The notes beneath the pieces were generated by a model. The model saw nothing but the letters and a program-made list of their open reading frames with translations. It searched no databases and was not told where the DNA came from. A stretch of DNA of 64,000 nucleotides. It comes from Paramesorhizobium sp049065735. Lineage in GTDB: Bacteria > Pseudomonadota > Alphaproteobacteria > Rhizobiales > Rhizobiaceae. Made by a program: the position numbers and the translations under genes. Position 1 is the stretch's first letter; every line of letters begins with the position of its first letter. The DNA lies in assembly GCF_049065735.1 (NCBI RefSeq), contig NZ_JBAKHD010000005.1, positions 186,001 through 250,000 of the forward strand, read 5' to 3'. This document shows, piece after piece, positions 16,109 to 26,485 of this stretch.

Positions 16109-16111
16109 TGC

Positions 16112-16474
16112 CTACGCCGCGACCGTCACCGGTTTCCCGAACCGTCCAATATTCGCGTCGCCCCATTCCTTCAGCGCCATCAGGATTGGCCCGATGCTGC
16201 GGCCGAGTGGCGAGAGGCTGTATTCCACCTTTGGCGGCACCTGTGCATAGACCTTGCGTTCAATCAGCCCGTCTTCCTCCAGCTCGCGCAGCTGGTTGGT
16301 GAGCATGCGCTGGGTGACGCCGGGCACTTGGCGGCGGATTTCGTTGAAGCGCATTGTGCCGCTTAAGAGGTGGAACAGCACGACGCATTTCCATTTGCCG
16401 TCGATGAGGCTGATCGCGGCTTCCACTGCGCAGCCGGGATTGCATTCGAGGCGGGAGTGGCGGGCTTTGGCCAT
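16112..16474 (-). CDS. HxlR-family redox-type regulator
   Basis: A 120-residue winged-helix protein with the HxlR hallmarks: CNPGCAVEAAISLIDGKWKCVVL, then the recognition part VTQRMLTNQLRELEEDGLIERKVY. The N-terminal Cys-Asn-Pro-Gly-Cys matches the position of the redox cysteine in YodB and QorR. Those regulators derepress quinone-detoxifying reductases in response to diamide and quinones. It is divergent from a zinc-type quinone oxidoreductase gene, which it likely controls. Start at the ATG at 16474, after a GTG. Confidence 0.9.
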   Translation of the reverse strand: MAKARHSRLECNPGCAVEAAISLIDGKWKCVVLFHLLSGTMRFNEIRRQVPGVTQRMLTNQLRELEEDGLIERKVYAQVPPKVEYSLSPLGRSIGPILMALKEWGDANIGRFGKPVTVAA

Positions 16475-16562
16475 CACGGTATCCTATATAAACTAAGTTC
16501 AATTATGCGCACTATAGGCGATCTTTGTGCGTATTTACGAACTGCGAAGATAGTCGCATATC

Positions 16563-16583
16563 CGCTCCATAGCAAATGGAGCG
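16563..16583 (+). promoter_or_regulatory. Hairpin that would bury the Shine-Dalgarno of the next gene
   Basis: Perfect eight-base arms CGCTCCAT (16563-16570) and ATGGAGCG (16576-16583) around a five-base loop. The second arm contains the only Shine-Dalgarno (GGAG at 16578-16581) and ends 2 bases before the ATG at 16586. Confidence 0.5.
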
Positions 16584-16585
16584 CA

Positions 16586-17605
16586 ATGAAAATGAAAGCA
16601 GTTGCCTATCAAAAACCCGGAAGCCTCGACCGCATCGATGCGCTGGTGGATGTGACGTTGGAAAAGCCCAAAGCGCAGGGGCGGGATCTTCTGGTGAAGG
16701 TCGAGGCGATTTCGGTCAATCCGGCGGATTATAAGGTGCGCGCCAATGTGGCGCCCGCGGCGGGAGAGTGGAAGGTGCTGGGCTGGGATGCGGTCGGCAC
16801 CGTGGTGGAAACCGGCGAGGCGGTGGAGAATTTCAAGCCGGGCGACCAGGTCTGGTATGCGGGCGCGGTCAACCGTCCCGGCGCGAACAGCGAATATCAT
16901 CTGGTGGATGAGCGCATCGCTGGCCACAAACCCACCTCGCTCTCCAATGCGGAAGCCGCCGCCCTGCCGCTCACCGCGATTACGGCGTGGGAAGCGTTGT
17001 TCGACCGGCTGGATGTGAGGAAGCCCGTGCCGGGCGCGGCCAATGCCATTCTGATCGTCGGCGGGGCAGGAGGCGTCGGCTCGATCGCCATTCAGCTCGC
17101 GCGCGCCCTGACGGATTTGACCGTTATCGCCACCGCTTCGCGTCCTGAGACGCGGGAATGGGTGACGCAGCTCGGGGCGCATCACGTGGTGGATCACAGC
17201 AAGCCGCTGGCGCCGGAGGTAGAGTTGCTCGGCATCGGCAAGCCGGCCTTCGTGTTTTCGACCACGGAAACCTTGCACCATCTCGCGGAAATCGTCGAAC
17301 TGATCGCGCCGCAGGGCCGGTTCAGCCTGATCGACGACCCCGATGTGCTCGACATTGCGCCCTTCAAGCGCAAATCCGTCTCGGTGCATTGGGAACTGAT
17401 GTTCACCCGCTCGCTGTTTCAGACCGCGGACATGGATGCACAGGGGCGGCTCCTCGACGAGGTGGCGCGGCTGATGGACGAAGGCCGGGTGCGCACGACG
17501 CTGACGGAGGTGATGTCGCCGATCAACGCGGAGAATATCCGCAAGGCGCATAAGGTGCTGGAGAGCGGCAAGGCGCGGGGGAAGATTGTGCTGGAGGGGT
17601 GGTAA
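16586..17605 (+). CDS. Zinc-type alcohol dehydrogenase-like quinone oxidoreductase
   Basis: A 339-residue medium-chain dehydrogenase. The start MKAVAYQKPGSL, the ISVNPADYKVR and LGWDAVGTVVETG blocks, and the NADPH-binding glycine motif IVGGAGGVGSIAIQLAR (about residues 152-168) fit the ZADH/quinone reductase subfamily. This branch lacks the catalytic zinc ligands. Likely reduces quinones or reactive enals. It is divergent from the HxlR-type gene, a pairing seen for QorR/qor2 and YodB targets. Confidence 0.9.
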   Translation: MKMKAVAYQKPGSLDRIDALVDVTLEKPKAQGRDLLVKVEAISVNPADYKVRANVAPAAGEWKVLGWDAVGTVVETGEAVENFKPGDQVWYAGAVNRPGANSEYHLVDERIAGHKPTSLSNAEAAALPLTAITAWEALFDRLDVRKPVPGAANAILIVGGAGGVGSIAIQLARALTDLTVIATASRPETREWVTQLGAHHVVDHSKPLAPEVELLGIGKPAFVFSTTETLHHLAEIVELIAPQGRFSLIDDPDVLDIAPFKRKSVSVHWELMFTRSLFQTADMDAQGRLLDEVARLMDEGRVRTTLTEVMSPINAENIRKAHKVLESGKARGKIVLEGW

Positions 17606-17620
17606 TCCCGACGCGCAGGA

Positions 17621-17647
17621 ATACGGGCATCGATCAGGTGCCCGTAT
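17621..17647. terminator. Hairpin between convergent genes
   Basis: Nine-base perfect arms ATACGGGCA (17621-17629) and TGCCCGTAT (17639-17647). It lies 16 bases after the dehydrogenase stop, and the stop of the convergent gene at 17634 falls in its loop. No T run is present, so termination efficiency is uncertain. Confidence 0.45.
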
Positions 17648-18185
17648 CGCAACTTGCGGGGACGCTTTTCTCGAACGGCTTCTGCGAGAGGTGCAGATCG
17701 CCTTTCGTGATCGTCATGGGGCGAAACGGCGGCATTATCTGGTTATCGGCGCTGATATAAAGGAACCTGTAATAGCCACTGAAAACCTGCTTTCTGCCAT
17801 TATCGAGAGTCGCTTCGAGGGCGACAGGCAGGCAATATACGACGGATCCCGCACCGCCATCGCCATTTTCCTTGCCGATTTTTAATCTGAAAGAGACGGT
17901 ATGAGTATAACCGTCGGCGAATTTCTTCAAATCCTCAGCCGTCGGTGTCTCGCCTCCATGATCGAGATAATTGAAAGCGCGGAGATATTGCTTTCGCGCA
18001 ACGGCGTTGTAGTAAGATCGGAGCAGGCTCGCCGACGAACTGCGATCGTCGATATAAACACTGGGATCATCGCGAAATACGCTGACATTGCGATCCGGCG
18101 TGGGTTGCCGGGCGGCGGAAGGCGCGACCGATATCAGCATCGCCAGAGCAGAGATAACCAGTGGACTTATAGAAGCACGTTTCAT
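17634..18185 (-). CDS. Secreted protein of unknown function
   Basis: A 183-residue protein with a signal peptide (MKRASISPLVISALAMLISV, cleavage near AAR). Then comes a mixed alpha/beta domain with LLRSYYNAVARKQYLRAFNYL, a pattern like the N-terminal helix of NTF2-like or Sel1-adjacent periplasmic domains. Two cysteines (VYCLPV and PASCDTGT) could form a disulfide. I do not recognise the family. GGAG precedes the ATG at 18185; the open frame upstream of it has no signal. The base composition is AT-richer than the neighbours. Confidence 0.7.
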   Translation of the reverse strand: MKRASISPLVISALAMLISVAPSAARQPTPDRNVSVFRDDPSVYIDDRSSSASLLRSYYNAVARKQYLRAFNYLDHGGETPTAEDLKKFADGYTHTVSFRLKIGKENGDGGAGSVVYCLPVALEATLDNGRKQVFSGYYRFLYISADNQIMPPFRPMTITKGDLHLSQKPFEKSVPASCDTGT

Positions 18186-18229
18186 TCTCTTCCACTCCTT
18201 GCGTGTACGAAGCCGGTGGAGAAATCCGT

Positions 18230-18697
18230 TCAATACGCAGCGATTCTGATCGAGCCATTGAGTCGCAAATAAAACCATCCTTCAAATATGGCTACGGCAA
18301 TGAAGCCAATCAACGGATAGCTCATAAGTGTTTCATTCGTATCAACAATGTCGCCGATTATAAAATACAATAAGGTGACAATTATGAAGATTATTGAAAG
18401 TTTAATGATGGTCGGGAACCCAATGCAGACCATGCGCTCTATGAATTCCTTGTCGTCTCCGGATTTATTTGTCTTGTAACAAACCGATATTCCAACGACA
18501 TTGATTATTGTGTCCGATAGGAGGGACAGATAATCCCAGCCAATGGGTACGGAATGGGGTGCCACCGCCAGTATCGCTGGATTTGCTAATATGATCGCTA
18601 GCACCGAGACCACCAAGAAATACCGGAAGCGTTCTTTGGATGGAACGGAGTTGTCCCTGAATCTCCGTGCGAGTCCTCGGTCGTCCAAGATGTTCAT
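18230..18697 (-). CDS. Small multi-pass membrane protein of unknown function
   Basis: A 155-residue protein with about four membrane segments (about residues 26-48, 55-72, 90-112 and 125-145). GGAG lies 7 bases before the ATG at 18697. It has no motif I recognise. It and the preceding secreted protein gene lie in a visibly AT-richer patch (about 17.6-18.8 kb) between the dehydrogenase and uvrB, which hints at a later insertion. Confidence 0.55.
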   Translation of the reverse strand: MNILDDRGLARRFRDNSVPSKERFRYFLVVSVLAIILANPAILAVAPHSVPIGWDYLSLLSDTIINVVGISVCYKTNKSGDDKEFIERMVCIGFPTIIKLSIIFIIVTLLYFIIGDIVDTNETLMSYPLIGFIAVAIFEGWFYLRLNGSIRIAAY

Positions 18698-18831
18698 TTG
18701 CTCGCTCCGAGCGAAAAATACAGCTATAAAATACTATACTTAGGAAGATAAGACATAATTCAATGGCAATCGCTATCGCCATCGAAGGCGTAACGACTAT
18801 TTGAATGTGCTGTGAGATATGCGGGAAGGAC

Positions 18832-21636
<2,805 letters not shown>

Positions 21637-21660
21637 GGCGCCAATATGGAGAGACTCGGC

Positions 21661-21702
21661 AAAAATGAAAAGGGCGCATGGATAAAACACCCGTGCGCCC
21701 TT
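21661..21702 (-). terminator. Terminator downstream of the SH3-domain gene
   Basis: On the minus strand the stem AGGGCGCA / TGCGCCCT is followed by TTTTCATTTTT. It ends the transcript of the gene at 21754-22320 just before uvrB. Confidence 0.7.
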
Positions 21703-21753
21703 CATCCTGTATCAGGCTCCTCCTGACAAGGTTATGTCAGGAGGATCGTTGGA

Positions 21754-22320
21754 TTACCGTCCGTGCGGGCCGTCACCCATGCGCCCGCGCCAGCCGTGAC
21801 GCTCCCAGCGGCGGCCTTCGCGCCAATCGCGCCGGTCGCGCCATTCACGGCGATCCCAGCGGTCGCGGTGCCAATGGCGGCGCTCCCAGCGGTCGCGATC
21901 ACGCCAATGGCGGCGCTCCCAACGGTCGCGGTGCCAGTGGCGGCGTTCCCAGCGGTCGTGGTCGCGGTCGGCGATGGCGGCGCCGATCACCGCGCCCGCG
22001 ATCAGCGGAATGCCGATGGCGGCGGCGCTTGTGCCGAAATCATTGCCGGAATAGGTGGCCGAACCCTCGCGCATCGCCAGATATCGCGAGGAGGCCCAGC
22101 CGGACAATCCGCCATAATTCACCTGGCACCAGCCATAGCCCGCCGTGCAGCCCGCGACATTGACCACGGCGCCGCTGGGGAAGACACCAAGCGCGGGATA
22201 TCCAGAGCTCGGCCCGGTGCGCACGTTGAGGTCCGTGGTGACCAGCGCCGTGGCGGCCTGGGCGGCGGTTGCGGCGAAAATGCCGACAGCCAGGGCGGCA
22301 GTTCTCAAAAGTGATTTCAT
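21754..22320 (-). CDS. Secreted SH3-domain protein with Trp/Arg/His-rich repeat tail
   Basis: A 188-residue protein with a signal peptide ending AAQA. A bacterial SH3 (SH3_3) domain spans about residues 22-78: LVTTDLNVRTGPSSGYPALG through GLSGWASSRYL. A glycine-rich hydrophobic stretch (AIGIPLIAGAVIGAAIA) follows, then about 70 residues of repeats of the unit DRWERRHWHR. SH3_3 domains often bind peptidoglycan. The highly basic aromatic tail may bind nucleic acid, LPS or metal. AGGAGA precedes the ATG at 22320. The tail is encoded by tandem repeats of about 24-30 bases. Confidence 0.82.
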   Translation of the reverse strand: MKSLLRTAALAVGIFAATAAQAATALVTTDLNVRTGPSSGYPALGVFPSGAVVNVAGCTAGYGWCQVNYGGLSGWASSRYLAMREGSATYSGNDFGTSAAAIGIPLIAGAVIGAAIADRDHDRWERRHWHRDRWERRHWRDRDRWERRHWHRDRWDRREWRDRRDWREGRRWERHGWRGRMGDGPHGR

Positions 22321-22440
22321 GGTTCTCTCCTTATCCATCCCTCTGCCCGGATAACGGAGACTGAAGAGGCATGTTCCCGGCAGAATAATGTCCGGCTTCC
22401 AGAAGCCAATTCAATTTCGGTGCATGCCCGACAGGCGACT

Positions 22441-23631
22441 TTACCGGGGCAGGTCGGTGGCTGCCGTCAGTATGCGCGTCGGCAGATACAGCACCAGCGA
22501 GGCCGCGCCGCGCAGCACCGAAGTGCCATCGGCGAGGATGGTTTCGCCGGTGGTGGGCCCTTCGCCTTCGAGCGTCCGTTCGGTCAGGCCGCCGCGTTTG
22601 ACGAGGGTCATCAATGTCGGCGAGGAGGCGAAGACGTCATGGCCGCCCTTGTCGACGTCGGAGAGGTCGAGCACGGCGATGCCGTTTTCCCTGAGCATGG
22701 CGATGTCGGAACCGCCGCCGACGCGGGGGTGGCCACCGGTTATGCGCGAGGAGATATCGAGCGCCCTGTCTTCCCGCGACACGAGAACGGCAAAGGGGCG
22801 GGGCAATTTGCCGATGTCCCTGACCTGCTCCTGGAACACGTCGACATCCACATCGGGCGCGGCGAGCATGACGCTGGTCAGCCGGTCGATTGGCTCGCGC
22901 CGCCCTGAAAGGGCCAGCGTGCGCAGGGCTTCCATCACCACCATCGAGCCCATGGAATGGCCGACCAGGATGATGCGCTTCGCCCGCGTCCGGCTGACGA
23001 TATCAAGCAGTTCCGCCAACCCGTCGCGTGCGAAATTGGCGCTGTCGCGGTCATAGACGTAAAGGCCCAGCGCCCCTGCGGAAGGCCAGGCATAGTGGAC
23101 GGCGACGGATTTGAAGCCGTAATCATGGATGAACTGCGCTTCGCGGAAGGTGCTGTCGGCGAAATTATTGTTATAGCCGTGGACGAAGACGAGGATTTCC
23201 TGCTGGTCGGCCGGGCGCGCGGCTAGCGCCGCATTCAGCTTTTCGGCAAAAACCTTGCGGTTGTCATAGGGCTGGAAAGCGGTGGCGGCGAAATATTTGG
23301 CCGGATCGGGCTTGCGGTCGGTCTTTTCGACGATGCCGCTCTTATGGTTCGGGGGAATGCCGACATCGACGCGCGCGAAATTGAGCGTAAGCGAACGCTT
23401 GGCATTATAGGGCAGGGAGAGATCGTCCGAGCGCTGGCGGGTGGTGGCGACATAAATCGGCACGACGGCGGCAGGCTTCTCGCCGGCTCGGACCATGGCG
23501 GCTTCGGCGTGAGGGCCGGCCCACAGGACCGCGCGTCCGCTGCATCCCGTGAGGGCAAGCATTATCAGCAATAGAGCGGAAATTCGTGCTGTCACTCGGT
23601 TTGGTCCCACCCGCTTGCGCCCAGACCACAT
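22441..23631 (-). CDS. Lipoprotein alpha/beta hydrolase (DUF900 family)
   Basis: A 396-residue protein with a lipobox (LALTGC, about residues 25-30). The hydrolase domain of the DUF900/COG4782 type follows. The oxyanion strand is ILVFVHGYNNNFADS, the nucleophile elbow is LVGHSMGSMVVMEAL (Ser about 225), the Asp is in the DVDVDVFQEQ region and the His in GGHDVF. It should be an envelope-anchored esterase of unknown substrate. A GTG 13 codons in is an alternative start. It is divergent from the thioesterase gene. Confidence 0.85.
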   Translation of the reverse strand: MWSGRKRVGPNRVTARISALLLIMLALTGCSGRAVLWAGPHAEAAMVRAGEKPAAVVPIYVATTRQRSDDLSLPYNAKRSLTLNFARVDVGIPPNHKSGIVEKTDRKPDPAKYFAATAFQPYDNRKVFAEKLNAALAARPADQQEILVFVHGYNNNFADSTFREAQFIHDYGFKSVAVHYAWPSAGALGLYVYDRDSANFARDGLAELLDIVSRTRAKRIILVGHSMGSMVVMEALRTLALSGRREPIDRLTSVMLAAPDVDVDVFQEQVRDIGKLPRPFAVLVSREDRALDISSRITGGHPRVGGGSDIAMLRENGIAVLDLSDVDKGGHDVFASSPTLMTLVKRGGLTERTLEGEGPTTGETILADGTSVLRGAASLVLYLPTRILTAATDLPR

Positions 23632-23766
23632 TTACAGACGCGATTACATGGGTAAAGACCAGCAACGGGGCGATGGCGCAACCCAGCCATGCGGGATATC
23701 CACTGGCGAATGGCTTTGCACTGGTGGTAATCAGGGTGATTGCCATTTCCAGCGAAAGGATGATCG

Positions 23767-24153
23767 ATGAAGGAAGCGAATCCCACGGGTGTTCTGACCC
23801 TGCGCACCCAGGCCATGCCGAAGGACGCAAATGCGGCGGGCGATATTTTCGGCGGCTGGGTGATGTCGCAGATGGATATTGCCGGCGCGGTCAGGGCGGC
23901 GGAACGGGCAGGCGGTCGCGTCGTCACCGCCGCGGTGAACCAGATGTCCTTCGCCAAGCCCGTCAAGATCGGCGATACGCTCTGCGTCTATACGGATATC
24001 GTCCGCGTCGGGCGCACCTCGATCACGCTGCGCGTCGAGGCCTGGGCACAGCGTTATCTGACGCTCAACATGGAACTGGTGACGCATGCGGAATTCGTCA
24101 TGGTGGCGCTGGACTTGAATGGGAAGCCGAAGGCGGTGCCGGACGAGAAGTGA
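23767..24153 (+). CDS. Acyl-CoA thioesterase, YciA-like hotdog fold
   Basis: A 128-residue hotdog enzyme. It begins LTLRTQAMPKDANAAGDIFGGWVMSQMD, in which Asn/Asp and the following Gly-rich helix form the active site. VNQMSFAKPVKIGDTL and the sheet RTSITLRVEAW follow. This is the pattern of YciA and eukaryotic BACH thioesterases, which hydrolyse acyl-CoA to free acid and CoA. GAAAGGATGATCG precedes the ATG. Its stop codon lies inside the palindrome at 24149-24217. Confidence 0.9.
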   Translation: MKEANPTGVLTLRTQAMPKDANAAGDIFGGWVMSQMDIAGAVRAAERAGGRVVTAAVNQMSFAKPVKIGDTLCVYTDIVRVGRTSITLRVEAWAQRYLTLNMELVTHAEFVMVALDLNGKPKAVPDEK

Positions 24154-24217
24154 GATAGTGAACAGTGAGATAGCCCTCTTTCACTATCTCACTGTTCACT
24201 ATTCCCTATCACTCACT
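24149..24217. repeat. Short-phrase palindrome (GAGATAGTGAACAGT type) holding two stop codons
   Basis: Left arm 24149-24173 and right arm 24184-24217 contain an exact 18-base complement (TAGTGAACAGTGAGATAG and its partner). The phrase is a 7-8-base tandem theme. The thioesterase TGA (24151-24153) lies in the left arm. The stop of the convergent extensin-like gene (24213-24215) lies in the right arm. Confidence 0.8.
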
Positions 24218-24983
24218 TACACGCCCTATACCCATTCCTTCTCTGCATCAGATCGAAGTGGAAATGATCGGCGTGCTCCCTGTTGTAGCCGGGCCCTAGC
24301 ACGGTGGTGAAATAATCGCAGGCTTCGGAGCGGACGCTGTTGAGCAGTCCGCGCTTGCGGAAGGAGAACCAGCCCGGCTTCTCCACCTTGATGAGGTCGC
24401 CATTGTTGAGGCGGATGCGGGTGACGTCGATGGCGTTGCCGCGCGAGTGCTCCGACATCTTTGCGCCGCGCCGGTGGTTCATGGTGCGGCAGGAATAGCC
24501 GCCGGCATTGTAGATGGTGTTGACGCCCGAGAGATAGCGGAAGCGGGTCGACGGGACGAGATCGCCCTTGACCCAGCGGGCGAACGCCTCGGTGACCTGG
24601 CAATTGAGCTTGGCGGCGGGCTGGAAGCGGATATTGCCGCCGGCGAAGCCCGATACCAGAATCGGGTTGTCGATGCGGCAGGCGCCGCCGTCATTGATGG
24701 GCGGGAGATCGGTGAAGACCACGCCCAGCTGTTTCAGCCGCACGCGGCAGGCCATTTCCGACGAGGATTGGGCGTAGAGATTCTCGCCTGCCGTGACCGG
24801 ATTTTCCAGCCGCGACTGGAAGCCATAGGACTGATCGTTCTCAGCCGGAGCGGCAAGCGACATGCCGACATCCGCTTCCGGCCTGCGGACGGTTTCCCGC
24901 GAGCATGAGGCCATGAAGACCGTTGCACAGATAATAAAAAGCGTGGCGAGCCGATGCGGCTGCGGGGACAACGTGATACTCAT
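24213..24983 (-). CDS. Extensin-like lipoprotein, probable LAS-type peptidase fold
   Basis: A 256-residue protein with a lipobox (FMASC, about residues 23-27). The extensin-like C-terminal domain follows, with a set of conserved cysteines (MACRV, GACRID, YSCRTMN, EACDYF). The motifs SEHSRGNAIDV and HADHFHFDL place His, Asp and His as in zinc LAS peptidases such as VanX and DD-carboxypeptidases. Likely an envelope peptidoglycan enzyme, but activity is inferred from the ligand pattern. The stop codon lies in the neighbouring palindrome. Confidence 0.87.
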   Translation of the reverse strand: MSITLSPQPHRLATLFIICATVFMASCSRETVRRPEADVGMSLAAPAENDQSYGFQSRLENPVTAGENLYAQSSSEMACRVRLKQLGVVFTDLPPINDGGACRIDNPILVSGFAGGNIRFQPAAKLNCQVTEAFARWVKGDLVPSTRFRYLSGVNTIYNAGGYSCRTMNHRRGAKMSEHSRGNAIDVTRIRLNNGDLIKVEKPGWFSFRKRGLLNSVRSEACDYFTTVLGPGYNREHADHFHFDLMQRRNGYRACK

Positions 24984-25208
24984 GTCCGTCTTTCCATCCT
25001 GCGCCCTTGGGGAAGGGCGCGTGCTCCATTGATGGTGTAAAACGGACGATAAGCGCCAAGCGTAAAGGAAGCTTAAGCGGCTTGGTTAAGGGCTGTGTCC
25101 GAAAAGCGGCAGCGGGTTGAATTCGGCGTGAATGGCGGGCTTCGCGCTTGCATTATGCGCGGCTCTCAATGCAATGGCGGCCATTATTCACTTTATCCCG
25201 GATGCCAA

Positions 25209-25559
25209 ATGCGGTTTCTGCTTTCCCCCTCCATCCTGCCCATCCTCATGCTTGCCGCCTCGAATGTGTTCATGACATTCGCCTGGTATGGGCATCTGAA
25301 ATTTCCCAAGGCGTCTCTGGTTACGGTCGTGCTCATCAGTTGGGGCATCGCGCTGGTGGAATATTGCCTGGCGGTCCCGGCCAACCGGATCGGCCATGGC
25401 GTCTATTCGACGGCGCAGCTGAAGACGATACAGGAAGTCATCACGCTCACGGTCTTCGTGGCGTTCTCGGTGCTTTATCTCAAGGAGCCGCTGACCTGGC
25501 AGCATCTCCTTGGCTTCGCGCTCATTGCCTGCGGCGCGGCACTGATCTTCAAGGCCTGA
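25209..25559 (+). CDS. DUF486 family membrane protein
   Basis: A 116-residue protein with four membrane helices. It follows the DUF486 pattern: ASNVFMTFAWYGHLK, LISWGIALVEYCLAVPANRIG, TAQLKTIQEVITLTVFVAFSVLYLKEPLTW and GFALIACGAALIF. The family is related to small multidrug/drug-metabolite transporters, and its function is unknown. I chose the ATG at 25209; the ribosome-binding site is weak. The last 11 bases overlap the convergent transporter gene. Confidence 0.85.
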   Translation: MRFLLSPSILPILMLAASNVFMTFAWYGHLKFPKASLVTVVLISWGIALVEYCLAVPANRIGHGVYSTAQLKTIQEVITLTVFVAFSVLYLKEPLTWQHLLGFALIACGAALIFKA

Positions 25560-26442
25560 CGGCGGACCGCCGCTGGCGCATCATCGGAACGAGCTCCACG
25601 GCGAGCATTGATGCGAAGATCAGGCCGCATCCGGCGATGCCCGAGGGCGGCAGGCGCTCGCCGAGCAAGATGGCGCCGAAGAGCGCGGCGAACAGCGCTT
25701 CGGATGACAGGAAGATCGCCGCCTGCGGGGCGGTGGTGTAGCGCTGGCCGACGGCCTGCAAAGCGAAAGCGATGCCTGACGAGAAGATGCCGGCAAAGAG
25801 GATTTCCGGCGCGGCGGCCCGTATCGCATTCCAGTCGATGCCCTCCTGCGCAAAGGCTAGCGAGAGGCCGAGCACGGCGCAGAGCGTGAACTGCACGAGG
25901 CAGAGCATCAACGGCCTACCGGTTCGCTCGGCATAGCGCGTGACGAAGACGACCTGCAGCGCCCAGAAGACCGCGCCGAGAATGACCATCCAGTCACCCG
26001 GAATCAGGGCATCCAGCGCACCGCCGGAGAGGAGCCATATTCCGGCGAGCGCCGCAATCGCGCAGGGCCAGATGATCGGGTGCGGCCAATGGCGGAACAG
26101 AATGATGCCGACGAATGGCACCATCACCACATATAGCCCGGTCAGGAATCCGGCATTGGTGACTGACGTCGTCAGCATGCCGAACTGCTGCGCGGCGATG
26201 CCGGCGAAGAGCAGAAGGCCGATAAACAGAAAGCCGAAATGGTCCGACGATTTCAGCGCCCTCGGGGCCTGCCGCGCCTCACGCAGCGCAAGCGGCAGCA
26301 CGGTGAGCGCCGCCAGCACAAAGCGAAGGCCGATGAACATCAGCGGGCCGATGCTCGCCATCGCCGTCGACTGCGCAACGAAGCCAAGCCCCCAGATCGC
26401 GCCGGCAAGAAGAAGCAGCAGATTGGCGCGGGTGCGGGACAT
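25549..26442 (-). CDS. DMT-superfamily (EamA) transporter
   Basis: A 297-residue protein with ten predicted membrane helices in two EamA halves. The first half opens LLLLAGAIWGLGFVAQSTAM. The second half contains FSSGIAFALQAVGQRYTTAPQAAIFLSSEALFAALFG, a well-conserved stretch of this family. Members export amino acids, metabolites or drugs. The substrate cannot be read from sequence. It overlaps the 3' end of the DUF486 gene by 11 bases. Confidence 0.9.
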   Translation of the reverse strand: MSRTRANLLLLLAGAIWGLGFVAQSTAMASIGPLMFIGLRFVLAALTVLPLALREARQAPRALKSSDHFGFLFIGLLLFAGIAAQQFGMLTTSVTNAGFLTGLYVVMVPFVGIILFRHWPHPIIWPCAIAALAGIWLLSGGALDALIPGDWMVILGAVFWALQVVFVTRYAERTGRPLMLCLVQFTLCAVLGLSLAFAQEGIDWNAIRAAAPEILFAGIFSSGIAFALQAVGQRYTTAPQAAIFLSSEALFAALFGAILLGERLPPSGIAGCGLIFASMLAVELVPMMRQRRSAVRP

Positions 26443-26485
26443 GAAGGCTCCTGGGTGTGTCTGGCTTGACAGGACGAGCGGGCGG

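Noticed and set aside
23640..23830. Possible small membrane protein on the minus strand upstream of the thioesterase gene
   Set aside because: It contains one hydrophobic stretch but overlaps the thioesterase start and the DUF900 gene in other frames; no ribosome-binding site is convincing.
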